DNA of 64,000 nt, taken from Micavibrio sp. UBA5572. GTDB lineage: Bacteria > Pseudomonadota > Alphaproteobacteria > Micavibrionales > Micavibrionaceae. The stretch covers positions 291,213 through 355,212 of the forward strand of contig DIMG01000029.1 of assembly GCA_002425415.1 (NCBI GenBank), in the 5' to 3' direction. The position numbers were made by a program, and so were the translations under genes. Below, piece after piece: positions 62,601-64,000 of this stretch. The notes beneath the pieces were generated by a model that was not told the DNA's origin, made no database searches, and was given only the letters and a program-made list of their open reading frames with translations. How positions within the stretch are numbered: the first letter of the stretch is position 1; every line of letters starts with the position of its first letter.

Positions 62601-64000
62601 ACTGTAATACTGCCATGATCGGCAATTGTAATGACATTCCCCGATATACTGACATCACTCGGGCGGATATCCGCCCACATATTCAAAGACGTCAATTCTC
62701 CGTTCAGATGCAAAACATCATGTCCGGATGTATAGGTCAGATAAGTTCCGGAATCCTTGGCAGCAGGAAGGCTTCCCCACACAGACACGTCATCATTGCC
62801 ATAACCTGATACAAAATTTATCACCGCGCCAACAACAGGAGCAGACCGAAGAGTCACAGTGTCTCCGAAATCCGTCCCCCGGTAATTGGCTCCACCGACC
62901 AGAGAATAAGAGTCAAGAGCAGACATCAACCAAGAGCTCCCAAACCCGCTTCCTGATTTCAAGTACCCCTCTCCGTATTGGAACACTCCGTTGATTTCTG
63001 CCGATGCCGCTATTTTTTTCTCAAAAGAATAATATCCTCCTAAATAGGGAACCAAATGAATATTGAGCGAGGATGCAACATTAAAAACACCATCTGATCC
63101 CGCAGTAGAAAAATCATTTTGTCCAAATTTTGAAAGTGTATGCGTGACATTTGTATCAACAATCTGCGTAGCAGCCTGCCCCGTCACAACCAATGCTTCA
63201 AACCCTGTTGCATTGATGGGAGCGTGATCTTTTCCCAAATAATATTGATCGCTGATCTGGTTATAAATACCACTGGCAATCGAATAGCTCAAACGATCTG
63301 TTCCCGCACCGCCATCAACTCCTTGCGAAGGAAAAGAGAGAAGGGTCATGTTTTGATTGCCGGAATCCCCGATAATCTTGCTCAAATTCTCTATCGTGAG
63401 CGTATGTCCGTTAAAATTATACGTTCCATCTGATACTTCGACAAAATCCCCTGATCCTATTAACTCCAGAGAATTCATACTGCCGATTTTTCCTAAAATC
63501 GTCTCAACATTCTCCAATATATCCATTGATCCATTCGGGTCTTTAACCGCAATCGATCCATCGGCATTCCAATAAATGACCATGTCCGAATTGCCAGAAG
63601 AATATTGGTAATTGACAGTATCATGACCAACACCGCCCCAGATAAAATCACGACCGCTTGTTTCATGTATCAGATCATCTCCGCCCCCACCGACAAAAAG
63701 AGCGGCCTTCCCAAGCGAAGCCGCACGTCCGGAAGACAAATAAAAGGGATTACTGTCTAGGATGGAAAAGTTAATACGATCAAAAATAGCGTTCGTTGAA
63801 TCTCCCCAATATCTGGTCATAGCCTCTTTAAAAGCCGTCGGATTTGCGTCACCATCCAATGTATGAAGCTCCTCGATACCGTTCATGATCTTGGTTATAA
63901 TTTTCTCTTTACCAACGATTGGAGGCGGAGTCCCTCCCCCTGCCACTGACCATGTGGTATCAGACAAATCCAGAGTCAAAATACCAAAATTTTCCGATGA
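59663..64000 (-). CDS. Giant RTX/cadherin-like type I secreted protein (5' end outside window)
   Basis: This is the C-terminal 1445 residues of a larger protein; the frame stays open through the window edge with no start. Blocks of Ca2+-binding RTX nonapeptides (GGxGxDxLxGG, for example GGGGQDKLFGGEGNDTLY) occur in several clusters. Two tandem cadherin/VCBS-like domains (NQAPVAQADDFILDQNTTL..; NSAPEAHDDLYIGDGIHSV..) lie near residues 1040-1250. A final RTX block follows, and the C-terminal type I secretion signal region (ADTFMFLEGDGEADRVMGF, DKVDISALLEGY) precedes the stop. It is probably an adhesin or surface-layer-like protein exported by an ABC/T1SS system that is not in this window. Confidence 0.92.
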   Translation of the reverse strand, partial: SSENFGILTLDLSDTTWSVAGGGTPPPIVGKEKIITKIMNGIEELHTLDGDANPTAFKEAMTRYWGDSTNAIFDRINFSILDSNPFYLSSGRAASLGKAALFVGGGGDDLIHETSGRDFIWGGVGHDTVNYQYSSGNSDMVIYWNADGSIAVKDPNGSMDILENVETILGKIGSMNSLELIGSGDFVEVSDGTYNFNGHTLTIENLSKIIGDSGNQNMTLLSFPSQGVDGGAGTDRLSYSIASGIYNQISDQYYLGKDHAPINATGFEALVVTGQAATQIVDTNVTHTLSKFGQNDFSTAGSDGVFNVASSLNIHLVPYLGGYYSFEKKIAASAEINGVFQYGEGYLKSGSGFGSSWLMSALDSYSLVGGANYRGTDFGDTVTLRSAPVVGAVINFVSGYGNDDVSVWGSLPAAKDSGTYLTYTSGHDVLHLNGELTSLNMWADIRPSDVSISGNVITIADHGSITVDGTYSISDLDIVFLGGEKSASIDGSWRAENWTGKEGRDETFYGLGGDDVLNGGGGQDKLFGGEGNDTLYSLSVGTAFLNGGVGNDTYHVSINALTTVSDQSGNNTVYATDFNRVDMRYAFSADGNLILEDHNGNAVLTVESGTDVTGIVFQNGETVSLADLYADAQGNSATYETGNGQDLISINTINSGANVVIDLKAGNDSFLSIAVDPIVVYGGEGNDFIYTDKGDDQIYGGVGDDYALCGEEGNDYIDGGDGRDTYALGNYTGSGVHGGHVDLSAGIAYDDGTGGVDTLVSIENVDGTRFDDLIIGDDGDNTFAGNGGNDTLYGMGGNDTFWTESSYHGSLFIDGGDGIDTVTFISDGGQGVVANLQAGTYTNDGKGDSGTILNIENLYGSLHGGDDIIGSDKANTIYLLGGGTVRGGDGDDILSGSIVSSLPGSVTLYGENGNDKLIGSNKNDILIGGAGNDVLEGGEGDDTYIFAAGDGIDIIRDTQGTNILQVEGNISLSDLVVSRVGNNLVIHIASGVTIENYFMASPEDRSFYINFSDHSSVNMTDLEINNQAPVAQADDFILDQNTTLSGNILADNGHGIDYDPDGDTVHISASILKTDNGGTFNLQEDGRFTYSPADGFVGVDLVTYSIHDGFEGVSEGTAYFVVAAVASNSAPEAHDDLYIGDGIHSVIGNVLANDIDVDEDILTVTNAGEFRTEAGGVVSLSEDGHFIYSSVLGYLGEDHFSYSVSDNQGGDSSAVVALSLEAPDNSIFGTKSGNILFSGHGASTLYGFDGNDLLFGNNGNDQIFGGTENDFLNGNNGNDLLVGSDGRDIIFGGNGNDILVGGDVIMMTHEDGSRQFVSAMMNDSNDILFGGNGDDILIGGGGRDLLFGDGGADTFMFLEGDGEADRVMGFNTLEGDKVDISALLEGYDPVSEAIADFVQVTQFRGQTTISVDVDGGGDNFVEIVSLIGTHKDDLDAMISKGSLVV

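Noticed and set aside
62336..62809. 157-residue plus-strand open frame
   Set aside because: It lies antisense within the RTX gene, with composition dictated by the Gly/Asp-rich repeats on the other strand.
1..64000. tRNA, rRNA or riboswitch genes
   Set aside because: Reading of the intergenic gaps found no cloverleaf-like segment with the T-loop consensus and no rRNA stretch; a covariance-model scan was not possible.

Overview
The window is a stretch of a moderately AT-rich alphaproteobacterial chromosome. The evidence is the gene order aroQ-accB-accC-aat, the protein families, and NrdR-type operators at class I ribonucleotide reductase genes. I could not place it at genus level; a Rhodospirillales- or Micavibrionales-like lineage is a guess. 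No rRNA, tRNA or CRISPR array was seen.

Region 1 (1-25300) is mostly housekeeping. It starts inside mutL. A ten-gene minus-strand run follows (9673 down to 1549): an M48 protease, two DsbA-like thiol proteins, a PCuAC copper chaperone, a HAD hydrolase, aroQ, accB, accC, aat and ribF. Then come rlmE, nrdB and nrdA on opposite strands about 2.1 kb apart with a secreted three-repeat protein between them, a Kef/YbaL-type antiporter, pflB-pflA, an unusual icd, a DUF1223 protein, guaB and an RcnB-like protein. Paired NrdR-like boxes lie upstream of nrdB and one clear box lies upstream of nrdA.

Region 2 (25659-50945) is an exopolysaccharide locus. Its parts correspond almost one for one to a xanthan (gum)-type Wzx/Wzy pathway: outer-membrane export lipoprotein, Wzc-like protein with a degenerate Walker A, short Wzz-like protein, initiating phosphoglycosyltransferase, WecG/GumM-like transferase, two GumK-like transferases, two GT4 transferases, a pyruvyl transferase, two acyltransferases, a Wzy candidate and a flippase. 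Precursors come from ManC (GDP-mannose), Ugd (UDP-glucuronate) and a UDP-glucuronate 4-epimerase-like protein. A large haemagglutinin/beta-helix exoprotein is embedded in the locus.

Region 3 (51018-59641) looks like a small mobile or scarred island. On the left is an IS3-family remnant fused to a beta-helix gene fragment. On the right is a serine-recombinase C-terminal remnant into which the last gene reads. Between them lie an AsnRS-like protein without an anticodon-binding domain, a methyltransferase, a MccF-like peptidase, a stripped-down ProRS-like protein, a second MccF-like peptidase on the opposite strand, and a LeuRS-like protein with a degenerate editing site. Three aminoacyl-tRNA synthetase paralogues beside two peptidases of the microcin C immunity family suggest production of, or immunity to, aminoacyl-nucleotide (Trojan-horse type) compounds. 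This is the best candidate here for an undescribed system.

Region 4 (59663-64000) is the 3' part of a very large RTX/cadherin-like type I secreted protein whose start lies outside the window.
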